DNA of 64,000 bases from Nitratireductor indicus C115 (GCF_000300515.1 NZ_AMSI01000016.1:52475-116474), one strand, 5' to 3'; counted from the stretch's first letter, positions 52,320 through 61,667 are shown. Program-made: numbers and translations. Notes: generated from the sequence alone by a model not told the origin.

Positions 52320-52907
52320 ATGCGGGTTTGCGGTTTGGTGTTGACGGTGGCGGCGGTTCTGGCTGCGGGTGCAGCCAGGGCAGAATGGCGCGCCACGGAG
52401 CGGGTCGAAACCTACACAATAACAGGCCAAAGCGGCATCGAGCTTTATCGCTCCATCGGTGAGCGCGGCCCGAAGATCGGCATGGGGCGTGTTATCGCCT
52501 ATACGGATTTCAAACTCACCTGGCGGCGCGATTATCAGCCGCGCCGAGGCAATTGTACGCTTGCCTCGGCCAAACCCAATCTCGTCATCACCTATCGCCT
52601 GCCGAAACCTTCCCAGACCCTGCCACCGCAGACGCGCCAGTCTTGGGAGACCTTCATTGCAGGCGTCACCGCGCATGAGCGCGTGCATGGCGAATTCATT
52701 GTCGAGATGGTCAGGAAGATCGAGGCCGTGTCGGTCGGGCTTAGTGCTGAAAACGACCCTAAATGCCAGAAGGTGCGCCAGAAGCTTCAGGAACATCTGG
52801 GCGCTCTTTCGCAGGAGCAGAGAAGGCGGGGACGCGAATTCGACCGCGAGGAAATGAGCGATGGCGGCAATGTCCACCGCCTCGTTCTGGCGCTGGTGAA
52901 CGGGTAG
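52320..52907 (+). CDS. DUF922 family secreted zinc-protease-like protein
   Basis: This 195-residue protein has a signal peptide (about residues 1-21, CGLVLTVAAVLAAGAARA) and a domain with YTITGQSGIELYRSIGERGP and the metalloprotease-like motif H119-E120-R-V-H123 (TAHERVHGEF), as in DUF922 proteins predicted to be secreted zinc proteases. I chose the ATG at 52320, which directly precedes the signal peptide; ATG at 52299 would add seven residues. It follows the giant outer-membrane protein gene on the same strand after a terminator, and faces mccB. The substrate is unknown. Confidence 0.75.
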   Translation: MRVCGLVLTVAAVLAAGAARAEWRATERVETYTITGQSGIELYRSIGERGPKIGMGRVIAYTDFKLTWRRDYQPRRGNCTLASAKPNLVITYRLPKPSQTLPPQTRQSWETFIAGVTAHERVHGEFIVEMVRKIEAVSVGLSAENDPKCQKVRQKLQEHLGALSQEQRRRGREFDREEMSDGGNVHRLVLALVNG

Positions 52908-52948
52908 GATATCCGTGCCGTCCGAAGTCCGAACGGGAACAGCTTCCC

Positions 52949-54556
52949 CTACATACGGAACACGCCGAATTTGGTCTCGCCGATGGGCGCGTTGAGCGCC
53001 GTGCTCAGGCTGAGTGCGAGCACATCCCGTGTCTTGGCTGGATCGATGATGCCATCGTCCCAAAGCCGCGCGCTGGAATAAAGCGGATTGCCTTCGCGTT
53101 CATATTTTTCGAGGATAGGCTTGCGGAACGCTGCCTCTTCCTCTTCCGACCAACTGCCGCCGCGCCGCTCGATGCCCTCGCGGCGCACGATGGAAAGAAC
53201 GGTCGCCGCCTGCTCGCCACCCATCACGGAAATCCTCGCATTGGGCCACATCCACAGGAAGCGCGGTGAATAGGCCCGACCGCACATGCCGTAATTGCCC
53301 GCGCCGAAGGAGCCGCCGATGATCGCTGTTACTTTGGGCACCTGCGCGGTTGCAACGGCGGTCACCAGTTTGGCGCCGTCACGGGCAATGCCTCCGGCTT
53401 CGTATTTCCGGCCGACCATGAAGCCCGTGATGTTTTGCAGAAAGATCAGGGGTATCTTGCGCTGGCAGCACAGCTCGATGAAATGCGCGCCCTTGAGCGC
53501 CGATTCGGAAAACAGAACGCCATTATTGGCGATGATGCCGACAGGAATTCCATGGAGATGGGCAAAGCCCGTCACCAGTGTCGTGCCGTAGTTCGCCTTG
53601 AATTCATCGAACTCCGAACCGTCGACCACACGGGCAATCACCTCACGCACATCATAGGGCTGGCGCGTATCGGAAGGGATCAGTCCGTAGAGTTCCTGCG
53701 GGTCGTAAAGCGGCGGAATCGGTTTGCGAAGATCGAGCTTTACGTCCTTCTTTCGATTCAGGTTTTTCACGATGCGCCTTGCGATGGCGAGCGCATGGTC
53801 GTCGTTGAGCGCGTAATGGTCGGCAACGCCAGATTCGCGCGTATGAACCTCCGCGCCACCAAGCTCTTCCGCCGTCACCACTTCGCCCGTCGCCGCCTTC
53901 ACGAGCGGCGGGCCGCCCAGAAAGATGGTGGCCTGGCCCTTTACCATGATCGTCTCGTCACTCATGGCCGGCACATAGGCACCGCCGGCGGTGCATGAGC
54001 CCATCACACAGGCGATTTGCGGAATGCCTTTCGCCGACATGTTGGCCTGGTTGAAGAAGATGCGGCCGAAATGCTCCCGATCCGGGAAGACCTCGTCCTG
54101 ATTGGGCAGGTTGGCCCCGCCCGAATCGACCAGATAGACGCAGGGAAGGTTGTTCTCCAGCGCGATCTCCTGGGCGCGCAGATGTTTCTTGACCGTCAGT
54201 GGATAATAGGTGCCGCCCTTGACCGTGGCGTCGTTGACGACGACCACGCATTCGCGCCCCTCGATACGTCCGACGCCCGCAATCATGCCTGCCGAAGCAA
54301 TATCGCCCCCATACATGTCATAGGCGGCGAACTGGCCGATCTCCAGAAAGGGCGCACCGACGTCCAGAAGCTGGGCGAGGCGTTCGCGCGGCAGCAGCTT
54401 GCCGCGCTTGACGTGCCGTTCGCGTGCTTCGGCAGGGCCGCCAAGCGCTATCTCCGCTGCTTTCCTCGCCGTCTCCGCGACCAGGGTGCGCATGCGTTCC
54501 GCATTCGCCTTGAATGCGTCGGAGGAGGGCGAGAGCTGTGACTGAAGAACGGTCAT
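52949..54556 (-). CDS. mccB: methylcrotonyl-CoA carboxylase, carboxyltransferase subunit
   Basis: This 535-residue subunit transfers the carboxyl group from biotin to 3-methylcrotonyl-CoA. It has the acetyl-CoA carboxylase carboxyltransferase fold, with [17 protein letters not shown] near residue 45, [30 protein letters not shown] and the late [15 protein letters not shown] motif. The last is characteristic of methylcrotonyl/geranyl-CoA enzymes. The length matches MccB (about 535). It lies downstream of ivd across a gap with four palindromes. The partner mccA lies 5.2 kb further along, beyond two plus-strand genes. Confidence 0.92.
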   Translation of the reverse strand: MTVLQSQLSPSSDAFKANAERMRTLVAETARKAAEIALGGPAEARERHVKRGKLLPRERLAQLLDVGAPFLEIGQFAAYDMYGGDIASAGMIAGVGRIEGRECVVVVNDATVKGGTYYPLTVKKHLRAQEIALENNLPCVYLVDSGGANLPNQDEVFPDREHFGRIFFNQANMSAKGIPQIACVMGSCTAGGAYVPAMSDETIMVKGQATIFLGGPPLVKAATGEVVTAEELGGAEVHTRESGVADHYALNDDHALAIARRIVKNLNRKKDVKLDLRKPIPPLYDPQELYGLIPSDTRQPYDVREVIARVVDGSEFDEFKANYGTTLVTGFAHLHGIPVGIIANNGVLFSESALKGAHFIELCCQRKIPLIFLQNITGFMVGRKYEAGGIARDGAKLVTAVATAQVPKVTAIIGGSFGAGNYGMCGRAYSPRFLWMWPNARISVMGGEQAATVLSIVRREGIERRGGSWSEEEEAAFRKPILEKYEREGNPLYSSARLWDDGIIDPAKTRDVLALSLSTALNAPIGETKFGVFRM

Positions 54557-54592
54557 GAAATCCTCTGCTCAACGGAACATATCGATGCGGAC

Positions 54593-54687
54593 TGTGCTTC
54601 AAGCACAGGATGGCGAAACTGTGCTTCAAGCACATGGAGCGAAACTGTGCTTGAGGCACAGGGGAGGCGGAACTATGCCGAAGCACA
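54593..54687. repeat. array of four palindromes between ivd and mccB
   Basis: TGTGCTTCAAGCACA occurs at 54593-54607 and 54620-54634. A variant TGTGCTTGAGGCACA is at 54646-54660 and a degenerate TATGCCGAAGCACA at 54674-54687. Spacings are 27, 26 and 28 bp, and the spacers share GGATGGCGAAAC-like sequence. The array lies 37-131 bp before the mccB start. It could be a multi-site operator or an RNA hairpin array; it is not coding in any convincing way. Confidence 0.8.
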
Positions 54688-54731
54688 GGATAAGGTCATG
54701 GTGAAATTATGTGCAACCGGAACCCGCTGTT

Positions 54732-55895
54732 TCAGGCGAACTCCGCCATCATCTCACGGCCGATCAGCCAGCGACGAATTTCGCTGGTCCCGGCGCCGAT
54801 TTCATAGAGCTTGGCGTCGCGCAACAGCCGGCCTGCCGGAAACTCGTTGATATAGCCGTTGCCGCCCAGAAGCTGGATCGCATCGAGAGCGGTCTGCGTG
54901 GCTTTCTCCGCCGAATAGAGAATGCACCCGGCAGCATCCTTACGGGTGGTCTCTCCCCGGTCGCAGGCCGCCGCCACGGCATAGACATAGGAACGCGCCG
55001 CATTCATCGTCGTGTACATGTCGGCGAGCTTGCCCTGCACCAGCTGGAATGCGCCGATGGGCTGGCCGAACTGCTTGCGCTCGCGCACATAGGGCATGGC
55101 GACATCCAGGCAGGCCGCCATGATGCCGACCGGCCCGGCCGCCAGAACCACGCGCTCATAGTCGAGGCCTGACATCAGGACATTGACGCCCTTGCCTTCT
55201 TCGCCGAGCACGTTCTCGAAGGGCACTTCGACGTCCTCGAACACGAGTTCGCCGGTGTTGGAACCGCGCATGCCCAGCTTGTCGAGCTTCTGCGCCACCG
55301 AGAAACCCTTCATGTTCCGCTCGATCAGAAAGGCGGTGATGCCGCGCGGACCCGCATCGGGCGCGGTCTTGGCATAGACGACGAGCGTGCCGGCATCGGG
55401 ACCGTTGGTGATCCACATTTTCGAGCCGTTCAGCACATAGCGGTCATTGTGCTTTTCCGCCTTGAGGCGCATCGAAACCACATCGGAACCGGATCCGGTT
55501 TCCGACATGGCGAGCGCGCCGACGGTCTCGCCCGAACACAGGGCTGGCAGGTATCTGCGCTTCTGCTCGTCGCTACCCCAGCGGCGGATCTGGTTGATAC
55601 AGAGGTTGGAATGGGCGCCGTAGGAAAGCCCGACTGAGGCTGAGGCCCGGCTGATTTCCTCCATGGCCACCACATGGGCGAGATAGCCAAGGCCGCTGCC
55701 GCCATATTCGGGATCGACAGTCATGCCGAGCAGGCCGAGCTCTCCCATTTCTTTCCAGAGGTGCTCCGGAAACTCGTTGCTGGCGTCGATCTCGGCCGCA
55801 AGCGGCGCGATCCTGTCCTGTGCGAAGCGATGCGTCATGTCGCGCAGAGCGTCGATATCCTCGCCCAGGCCGAAATTCATCGATCCCGTATACAT
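54732..55895 (-). CDS. ivd: isovaleryl-CoA dehydrogenase
   Basis: This 387-residue FAD enzyme oxidises isovaleryl-CoA to 3-methylcrotonyl-CoA, the substrate of MccAB, passing electrons to ETF. The catalytic glutamate is E247 in [13 protein letters not shown], the position specific to isovaleryl-CoA dehydrogenases rather than other acyl-CoA dehydrogenases. The FAD/CoA motifs [23 protein letters not shown] and [19 protein letters not shown] are intact. A GGAGGAGA site precedes the ATG. A TetR regulator gene lies 13 bp upstream on the same strand, so the two are probably co-transcribed. Confidence 0.94.
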   Translation of the reverse strand: MYTGSMNFGLGEDIDALRDMTHRFAQDRIAPLAAEIDASNEFPEHLWKEMGELGLLGMTVDPEYGGSGLGYLAHVVAMEEISRASASVGLSYGAHSNLCINQIRRWGSDEQKRRYLPALCSGETVGALAMSETGSGSDVVSMRLKAEKHNDRYVLNGSKMWITNGPDAGTLVVYAKTAPDAGPRGITAFLIERNMKGFSVAQKLDKLGMRGSNTGELVFEDVEVPFENVLGEEGKGVNVLMSGLDYERVVLAAGPVGIMAACLDVAMPYVRERKQFGQPIGAFQLVQGKLADMYTTMNAARSYVYAVAAACDRGETTRKDAAGCILYSAEKATQTALDAIQLLGGNGYINEFPAGRLLRDAKLYEIGAGTSEIRRWLIGREMMAEFA

Positions 55896-55908
55896 TGCTC
55901 TCCTCCGA

Positions 55909-56517
55909 TCAATCGCGCGCGCCGACCAGGCGCATGGTCATCATGTGATAGGTTTTTGCCACCTGGTTCGCTGAGAGCCGCTCCTCCGGCCGGAACCAGA
56001 CGATGACGCCGGTGATCATCTGAATGATGGCCATGGCGGTCAGCCGCACATCCTCTACCTTGAATTGGCCCGTCGAGACGCCATCGCGCAGGATTGCTCG
56101 CAATTCATCCTCATAGCGGGCGCGCAACGCCAATATGCTGGCAAGCTTCTCGTCCGAAAGGCTGCGCAGTTCCAGATTGCTGACATGCGTGGCGCTGCGG
56201 CGCGAAAGGTGGAAGCGGATATGGTTTTCCACGAAGGTCGCAAGCCGGCCCGCCGGCGCTGCATCGATCAGCGCTGCGGCGGGCCGGGCCTCCTCCCAGG
56301 AGGCGATCAGGTCTTCCATGTGCTCGCGCATCAGCGTGTAAAGCAGCTCTTCCTTGGTCGGGAAGTAGCGATAAAGCGCGGCCGCCTGCACGCCGACTTC
56401 GCCGGCAAGCTGGCGCATGGACATGGCCTCGAAACCAAGGCGGGCAATGAGACCGACAGCCGCTTCGCGGATTGCCGCCTCGGTCTTCTCACCATCCGAT
56501 CCGGTCGTTCGGGCCAT
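55909..56517 (-). CDS. TetR-family regulator, probably of leucine/acyl-CoA catabolism
   Basis: This 202-residue regulator has an N-terminal TetR helix-turn-helix (about residues 12-58; [20 protein letters not shown] then FPTKEELL) and a helical ligand-binding domain with [21 protein letters not shown]-type sequence, which resembles acyl-CoA-responsive members. It sits 13 bp upstream of ivd and is transcribed with it, so control of leucine catabolism is likely. A perfect 10-bp palindrome 29-38 bp upstream is a candidate autoregulatory operator. GGAGGA precedes the ATG. The ligand is not known. Confidence 0.85.
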   Translation of the reverse strand: MARTTGSDGEKTEAAIREAAVGLIARLGFEAMSMRQLAGEVGVQAAALYRYFPTKEELLYTLMREHMEDLIASWEEARPAAALIDAAPAGRLATFVENHIRFHLSRRSATHVSNLELRSLSDEKLASILALRARYEDELRAILRDGVSTGQFKVEDVRLTAMAIIQMITGVIVWFRPEERLSANQVAKTYHMMTMRLVGARD

Positions 56518-56545
56518 GAAGTCCTCCGTTCCTCAAAAAATAAAA

Positions 56546-56555
56546 TGAACGTTCA
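56546..56555. promoter_or_regulatory. candidate TetR operator
   Basis: TGAACGTTCA is a perfect palindrome in an AT-rich setting (AAAATGAACGTTCAATTAA), 29-38 bp before the TetR start, where the promoter must lie. Palindromes of this form are common TetR-family operators. A longer gap (56556-56795) then follows, with a CGTTTTC / GAAAACG hairpin at 56746-56760 that could end the cysteine hydrolase transcript. Confidence 0.5.
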
Positions 56556-56795
56556 ATTAATTCAAGAGGCCTTCAACCACACTCCTTGAAGGGATATCGT
56601 GCGTATTGCCATCGCAGTTTCAGAAAAATCGAAGCCGCCCGGACGGGATAGGAAGGCGTATGCCCATTCGCTGTTGCCAGGGCGGGAAACCGGGAAAATC
56701 GTCCCTGTATTCCTTGCCGTCATGCCCGGTTGACACGGGCGGCTCCGTTTTCTGAAAACGCTTTGCCTTCCCGAGAGTTCCCGAAAACCGGAAGG

Positions 56796-57350
56796 TCAAA
56801 GCGAGGCCAGCAGCGCCTGTGTGAATGTGACCGTGCAGAATTCGAAGCCGAGCGTTGCCACATGCACGGCTTGCACCGTCTCTGCGGCTACCGTTCCGCC
56901 ATGACCGTCCGGCAGGTCGAAACAATCGCAGGCATCTGCCACAAGCATCATTTTCCAGCCCATATTCGCACCGGTGCGAATGGTGGTTGAAACACACATG
57001 TCGGTGGAAATGCCCGCCGTCACGACGCATTTTGCGCCAAGCCGCTTCAGGCGCAAGTCGAGATCGGTGCCGATGAAGGCGGAGTTCACGCTCTTGCTCA
57101 CCAGTTGTTCGCCCTTGAGCGGAGCGAAGCCGGGGCGCAGCGCGTTGCCCGGTGCGCCGGGGCCGAGGCTTGAACCGGCCTCGACGGAATCATGCCGCAC
57201 ATGAATGATCGGCTTGCCGGCCTTCCGCCAGCCCGCGAGGAGCGCCAATCCGTTATCGTCGAGCGCATCATTCCAGCGGCGTGGCCATGGCGCTCCGTCG
57301 AAAGCCTGCTGATAGTCGACGAGAAGCAGAACGGCACCGTCGAGTTCCAT
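56796..57350 (-). CDS. isochorismatase-family cysteine hydrolase
   Basis: This 184-residue enzyme has the catalytic triad of the family: D12 (LLVDYQQAFDG), K86 (LVSKSVNSAFIGTDLD) and C119 (GISTDMCVSTTIRTGAN). Such enzymes hydrolyse amides (nicotinamide, N-carbamoyl compounds) or isochorismate; the cysteine indicates an amidase-type member. The substrate cannot be fixed from sequence. It is monocistronic, with a hairpin about 35 bp after its stop. It is not obviously linked to the leucine genes on its far side. Confidence 0.87.
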   Translation of the reverse strand: MELDGAVLLLVDYQQAFDGAPWPRRWNDALDDNGLALLAGWRKAGKPIIHVRHDSVEAGSSLGPGAPGNALRPGFAPLKGEQLVSKSVNSAFIGTDLDLRLKRLGAKCVVTAGISTDMCVSTTIRTGANMGWKMMLVADACDCFDLPDGHGGTVAAETVQAVHVATLGFEFCTVTFTQALLASL

Positions 57351-57444
57351 GGAACGTCCTTTCCTGGCCGGTTATCAGCTGGATACTAGCGCTCTCCCGC
57401 CGGGGAACGCATTGGTGCAGTTTCGGGAAAACGGCGGGCAAGGC

Positions 57445-58656
57445 TCATTCGCGTTCTTTCGGTTGAGTGCCTTGGCCAAGGTCTGAAACCAGAAGGGCAA
57501 TGCCGCACCCCATCCCGCAAAGAAGGAGAATGCCCGCCGCCATCATGCCTTGTTGCTCGAAAACACTTGCCGAGAGCGACAGCAGGAACAGCAGCGCCAG
57601 ATTGTTTGCGCTTTCCGAAAGCGCAAGCACCACCCCCTTCGATGGTCCCGCGCGCGCGGCAAGGAGCGTCGTGCTTGCAGGAGCCGCATAACCAAGCGCA
57701 AGGCCTGAAGCAAAAAGCGCGGCCAATGCGCCGAATAGGGGCAGAGGCAGGATCAGGAAAGCAGCAAATGCCGCGCCGAGCAGAAAAACAGCGGAAAGAA
57801 GAAGCCGTTCGTCGCTGCCCATGAAACCGCGAGCTCTGCCGGTCGTCAGATTGCCGGCGGCGAGCCCGATCCCGAAAAAGGCGACGGCAAACCCGGCTTC
57901 GGCTGTCGCAAGCCCGTATCGCCGGCGAAGGTACTCACCCGTCAGTGCAAAACCTGCGACCGCGGTTCCGTTCCAGAGCGCCTTGGCGATCAGCAATCCG
58001 GCGCATTGCCTTTTTGCGGTTGATGCGGGTTTGTCTGTGGCGTGGGGGCGTCGGGAGGTTCCATGGGGCAGAATGCTCCAGGCTGCCGGTAGCAGAAGAA
58101 GGCAACCGAGCGCGCTGGCTAAAAACGGGGCCTGCCACCCAAGCTCCTGCGCAAGAACCCCGGCAATCGCAGGACCGCTGACGATACCGGCAGTCATGCC
58201 GAGCATCGCGTGTCCCATGGCCGCCGATTGACGAGCCGGTGAGTAGTGATCCGCGATCAGCGCGAAAACGGCTGGAATGAGCCCGGCAGCCGCCAGACCG
58301 CCCAGGATGCGCAATCCGATGGCTAGGGGCAGGGAAGGGGCAAGAGTGACGGCAACCCCATCCAGCGCCAGCAAAAAAAGGCTGCTCAAAAGCAGGGGGC
58401 GGCGCCCGCTCGAGCGAAAAAGAAGGCCCAGAAGCGGCGCTCCGATTGCGTAGGCAAGCGCATAGCCGGAGATCAGAAGCGCGGCTTCTGCCGGTGTTGC
58501 GTTGAATGCCGTGCCTATGGGGGAGAGTAGGGGCGCAACCATGAACTCGGTTGCGCCGACAAAGAAGACGCAGAGCGCCAGCAGGCTCAGGAGCAGCCTG
58601 TCTCCAGGCGCATGGACCGTGCAGGCGGCGAAAGGGTCCCGTCGATTGGCGGGCAT
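57445..58656 (-). CDS. MFS (DHA1-type) efflux transporter
   Basis: This 403-residue protein has twelve predicted membrane segments and MFS signature features: GATEFMVAPLLSPIG in helix 1, GRRPLLLSSL in the helix 2-3 loop, and GIVSGPAIAGVLAQELGW (antiporter motif C) in helix 5. DHA1 members export drugs or metabolites with proton uptake. I chose the ATG at 58656 because GGAG lies 6 bases upstream; an ATG six bases earlier directly abuts GGAG. The substrate is unknown. It is a single gene with nothing functionally linked nearby. Confidence 0.85.
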   Translation of the reverse strand: MPANRRDPFAACTVHAPGDRLLLSLLALCVFFVGATEFMVAPLLSPIGTAFNATPAEAALLISGYALAYAIGAPLLGLLFRSSGRRPLLLSSLFLLALDGVAVTLAPSLPLAIGLRILGGLAAAGLIPAVFALIADHYSPARQSAAMGHAMLGMTAGIVSGPAIAGVLAQELGWQAPFLASALGCLLLLPAAWSILPHGTSRRPHATDKPASTAKRQCAGLLIAKALWNGTAVAGFALTGEYLRRRYGLATAEAGFAVAFFGIGLAAGNLTTGRARGFMGSDERLLLSAVFLLGAAFAAFLILPLPLFGALAALFASGLALGYAAPASTTLLAARAGPSKGVVLALSESANNLALLFLLSLSASVFEQQGMMAAGILLLCGMGCGIALLVSDLGQGTQPKERE

Positions 58657-59173
58657 GGTCATCTCCAAAACGTGATTGATGAAGGAAGGCGCGCTGGAAA
58701 CAGCGCGGCGAAACAAGTCTGGGAAAAGTGGGCGCACCACGGCGAGAAAGGCCGATTGGAAGAGAAAGCGATGAAGGTGCGGATGCCGTCTGGAAAGGGC
58801 TGGCTGACGCAGCGACGGCTTATTTCAATGTGGCTTCGGTTAGCGGGCGATGCAAGCTCTTTCGCAAAAACACCGGTTTCATATGTATAATTGATTGATG
58901 TGAAACGCTTATTCTGGACAAGTGCGTTCAATTTTTATCGATGATCATGCCTGCGCCCTTGTGATCTGTGTCCGTCGGCGCTAAGCCCTACAGCTCTGCG
59001 TGCCTTTTGGGACGCGCAGGCCATGGATTATGAAAATCGCGCGTCGTGCTTTCCGAAAGCTTCCCTCAGGTCTTCAGGCCGATGCGCTGAGCGGGTGTCG
59101 TTGCACCTGCATTTTTATGGACCGAGCGTGACGGCGTGTCGCCGCGCTCACAGCGAAAGTCCGGAGCCTTTTG
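58657..59173. other. 517-bp intergenic region before the imelysin gene
   Basis: No convincing gene is seen. A TATAAT at 58886-58891 lies inside an inverted repeat GTTTCA ... TGAAAC (about 58876-58909) and could serve the divergent MFS or imelysin genes. The stretch 59000-59100 holds short open frames without ribosome-binding sites. No clear Fur, RirA or Irr box was recognised by eye, although the imelysin operon would be expected to respond to iron. Confidence 0.45.
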
Positions 59174-60268
59174 ATGCGCGCGCGCTCGACCCTTTGTTTC
59201 TTCCCTTTTTGCCTCCTGTCGGCTGCGGCGCTCGCACAGGAAGGCGAGGTTTCCCCGGATCCGAATGCCATTGCCCCGGATATCGGATCGGCGGTTATTC
59301 AAGGCTTCGTGGACCCGGTTCTGGGCGCCCTGAGCGAGACGAGTGCGACACTGGCCTCCTCGATGGAAGAATTATGCCGGGCACCGTCTGCGGACGCACT
59401 TCAGAGCGCGCGCGACGCCTTTGCCGAAACAGTGCCTGCCTGGGGCTATGTTTCGGTCTTGCGTTTCGGGCCTCTGGTTCGCGAAAACCGCTTTGAACGG
59501 GTTTTCTTCTGGCCCGATCCGCGTGGCGTGACGCTTCGCCAGGTCCAGGGGCTGCTTGCCTCGGATGCTCCGCTCTCGGCAGATGTAGCCGGGCAGAGTG
59601 TTGCTTTGCAGGGACTGCCGGCGCTCGAATATGTGCTTTACGGGACCGGTGCGGAGGCGATCGCCGAAGCAGGTGATGGCGAGCGGCGATGCGCCTATGG
59701 CGTGTCCATCGCTGCCAATGTCGAGGCTATTGTTGATACGCTGGTCGAAGGCTGGAGCGAGGGCACATCGTTTCACAAGGCTTTCACCGACCCGGCGCCG
59801 GATCTGGATCCCTATCGTTCCGGGGAGGAGGTGGCTGCCGAGATCGTGAAGGCGGCAGGAACCGCGCTGCAATTTGTGCGCAATGCCGAACTCCTTCCCG
59901 CTCTCGGGGATGCGCCGGAAAAGGCGCAGGGACGCCGCGCGCCGTTCTGGCGCAGCGGCCAGAGTTTTGCCTTCGCCGCCGCTCAGCTCGATGGGGTGGA
60001 CCAGCTTGTTCACGCGGCCGGTTTCGTGGATGGAACATCCGACCTCGTGAATGGCTATGGCCGGGCCATGGTTTTTGACGTCAGCCATGCGCGCGATGCC
60101 CTCGCTTCTGTCGAGGCTGAACCGGAACAAGCCTTCGCCGCGCCCGAGGATCGTTCGCGCATTTCCTATGCGACGGTCGCCATGGAGGGCGCAAAACATA
60201 CGCTCAACGGGGAATTGTCCGGCGCGCTCGGACTGGTCATGGGATTCAATGCGCTCGACGGAGATTGA
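59174..60268 (+). CDS. imelysin-family protein
   Basis: This 364-residue protein has a signal peptide (about residues 1-21) and an imelysin (M75-like) helical-bundle domain, typically iron-regulated and found in the periplasm or outer membrane. The characteristic GxHxxE segment appears as GLPALEYVLYG, with proline in place of histidine. Paired helices near TLVEGWSEGTSFHKAF and LDGVDQLVHAAG fit the duplicated fold. It overlaps the DUF1513 gene by 20 bp, the usual pairing in proposed iron-uptake gene sets. The ATG at 59174 is used. Confidence 0.85.
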   Translation: MRARSTLCFFPFCLLSAAALAQEGEVSPDPNAIAPDIGSAVIQGFVDPVLGALSETSATLASSMEELCRAPSADALQSARDAFAETVPAWGYVSVLRFGPLVRENRFERVFFWPDPRGVTLRQVQGLLASDAPLSADVAGQSVALQGLPALEYVLYGTGAEAIAEAGDGERRCAYGVSIAANVEAIVDTLVEGWSEGTSFHKAFTDPAPDLDPYRSGEEVAAEIVKAAGTALQFVRNAELLPALGDAPEKAQGRRAPFWRSGQSFAFAAAQLDGVDQLVHAAGFVDGTSDLVNGYGRAMVFDVSHARDALASVEAEPEQAFAAPEDRSRISYATVAMEGAKHTLNGELSGALGLVMGFNALDGD

Positions 60269-61352
60269 TCGGAGAACTTTTCTCGCGCTTTGCAGCGCCG
60301 CAAGCCTCTATCCGCTGTCGGTGGCAAACGCGGCGGAAGAGGCGCTCTTTCTGGGCGCGCGCCTGAATGGCGGAGGGTTTGAGGCCGCCGTCATCGATGC
60401 TGCAGGCAATGACCGGCTGGTGGTGCCGCTGGAGGCGCGCGGCCACTCTTTCGCAATTGACCTGCCGCGCCGGCGGGCCGTGGCCTTTGCTCGCTCGCCG
60501 GGCCGCTTTGCGGTCGTCTTTTCCCTCGATGGCAAGGATGAGCCGCGGGCTTTTGCGCCGCCTCCCGACCGGCATTTCTATGGCCACGGCGTTTTCACGC
60601 CGGACGGGCGTCTGCTCCTTGCTACGGAAAACGACTATGACGGCGAGCGCGGCGTTACCGGACTTTACGATGCGACGAACGGTTTCCGGCGCATTGCCGA
60701 ATTCGATACGGGAGGCGTCGGCCCCCATGAGGTGGTCCTCATGAAGGACAGCCGCACCCTGTGCGTGGCCAATGGCGGCATTCTCACCCATCCCGACTAC
60801 GAGCGCATGAAGCTCAACCTGCCGACCATGAAACCAAGCCTTGCCTATATAGATAGCGAGACGGGCGATCTGGTGGAGCAGGCTGAACTGGCGCCGGAAC
60901 TGCATCAGCTTTCCATTCGCCATATGGTGCTCGATGGGTTCGGTGTCGTCTGGTTCGGCGCCCAGTATCAGGGCGAGGACGGGGCGCGGCCGCCGCTGGT
61001 CGGACGGCATCGCCGTGGCAGCGAGATAGAGCTTTTCACGGGCCCTGAGGCGACCTTGAAGGCGCTTGACAATTATGTCGGCTCCGTGTCCACGGACCTC
61101 TCTGGCGAGATTGTCGCGACGTCTTCTCCCCAGGGCGGTATTGCCGTGTTCTGGGATGCATCCACGGGAAAGTGTCTTGGCGAGCGCCGGCTTGAGGATG
61201 GCTGCGGTCTTGCTCCTCTTGGCAAGGGCCGGCTGATCGAGACGAGCGGACGCGGAGCGATCATCCGCACAGGCCCGAAAGGAGCGGTTGAAGCAATTCG
61301 CCGGGAAGCCTCGAACGTGCCTGCCTGGGATAACCATCTGCGGCGTATCTAG
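60249..61352 (+). CDS. DUF1513 Tat-exported beta-propeller protein
   Basis: This 367-residue protein starts with a twin-arginine signal (IDRRTFLALCSAASLYPLSV), so it is probably exported folded by Tat. The mature domain has repeated beta-propeller-like segments (for example HFYGHGVFTPDGRLLLATEN, GGVGPHEVVLMKDSRTLCVA, MKPSLAYIDSETG) and is the DUF1513 family, usually encoded beside imelysin. A role in periplasmic iron handling is inferred from that association only. It overlaps the imelysin gene by 20 bp. A GCATTTTGCAG hairpin repeat starts at the base after its stop. Confidence 0.85.
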   Translation: MRSTEIDRRTFLALCSAASLYPLSVANAAEEALFLGARLNGGGFEAAVIDAAGNDRLVVPLEARGHSFAIDLPRRRAVAFARSPGRFAVVFSLDGKDEPRAFAPPPDRHFYGHGVFTPDGRLLLATENDYDGERGVTGLYDATNGFRRIAEFDTGGVGPHEVVLMKDSRTLCVANGGILTHPDYERMKLNLPTMKPSLAYIDSETGDLVEQAELAPELHQLSIRHMVLDGFGVVWFGAQYQGEDGARPPLVGRHRRGSEIELFTGPEATLKALDNYVGSVSTDLSGEIVATSSPQGGIAVFWDASTGKCLGERRLEDGCGLAPLGKGRLIETSGRGAIIRTGPKGAVEAIRREASNVPAWDNHLRRI

Positions 61353-61385
61353 GCATTTTGCAGCCAGGTGGTTCGCCTGATGTCC
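61353..61385 (+). repeat. GCATTTTGCAG hairpin repeat, variant copy
   Basis: GCATTTTGCAGC is followed by the stem CAGGTG-GTT-CGCCTG and ATGTCC. The loop GTT and leader match the 45580 copies while the stem bases differ on both sides in a compensating way (CGGACG/CGTCCG there). It begins directly after the DUF1513 TAG stop. Confidence 0.7.
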
Positions 61386-61503
61386 GTCCGCCTGCGGAAA
61401 ACAGGAAGATTGCGCAGCGCAGCGTTTCCCAGAAACGGTGAAGGGCACTGGGGAAGCCCTATAACTTGCTTGTTGGGCGCAGCTTTTTCTTCTAAGGTCG
61501 CCG

Positions 61504-61667
61504 CGTTCTCAGGGCGGGGCGAAATTCCCCACCGGCGGTATGCGGCTTCGGGCCGCGAGCCCGCGAGCGCTTTCCCGGTCCGGCTCCCACAGGGGCGGTT
61601 TCGGAAAAGGCCAGCAGATCAGGTGAGATGCCTGAGCCGACGGTTACAGTCCGGATGAAAGAGAACG
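61504..61667 (+). ncRNA. FMN riboswitch (RFN element)
   Basis: This is a textbook FMN-sensing riboswitch. The closing stem CGTTCTC (61504-61510) pairs perfectly with GAGAACG (61661-61667). The conserved core includes AGGGCGGGGCGAAATTCCCC, ACCGGCGGTA, GATCAGGTGAGATGCCTGA, GCCGACGGTTACAGTCC and GATGAAAGAG. It lies 87 bp upstream of the lumazine synthase gene, and FMN binding should lower riboflavin synthesis. The variable arm (about 61545-61610) is long. Confidence 0.97.

Noticed and set aside
56600-56734. A 44-codon frame starting GTG with AAGGG upstream (MRIAIAVSEKSK...)
   Set aside because: The first residues resemble NifX-type starts, but the rest is unlike any family and too short; chance cannot be excluded.
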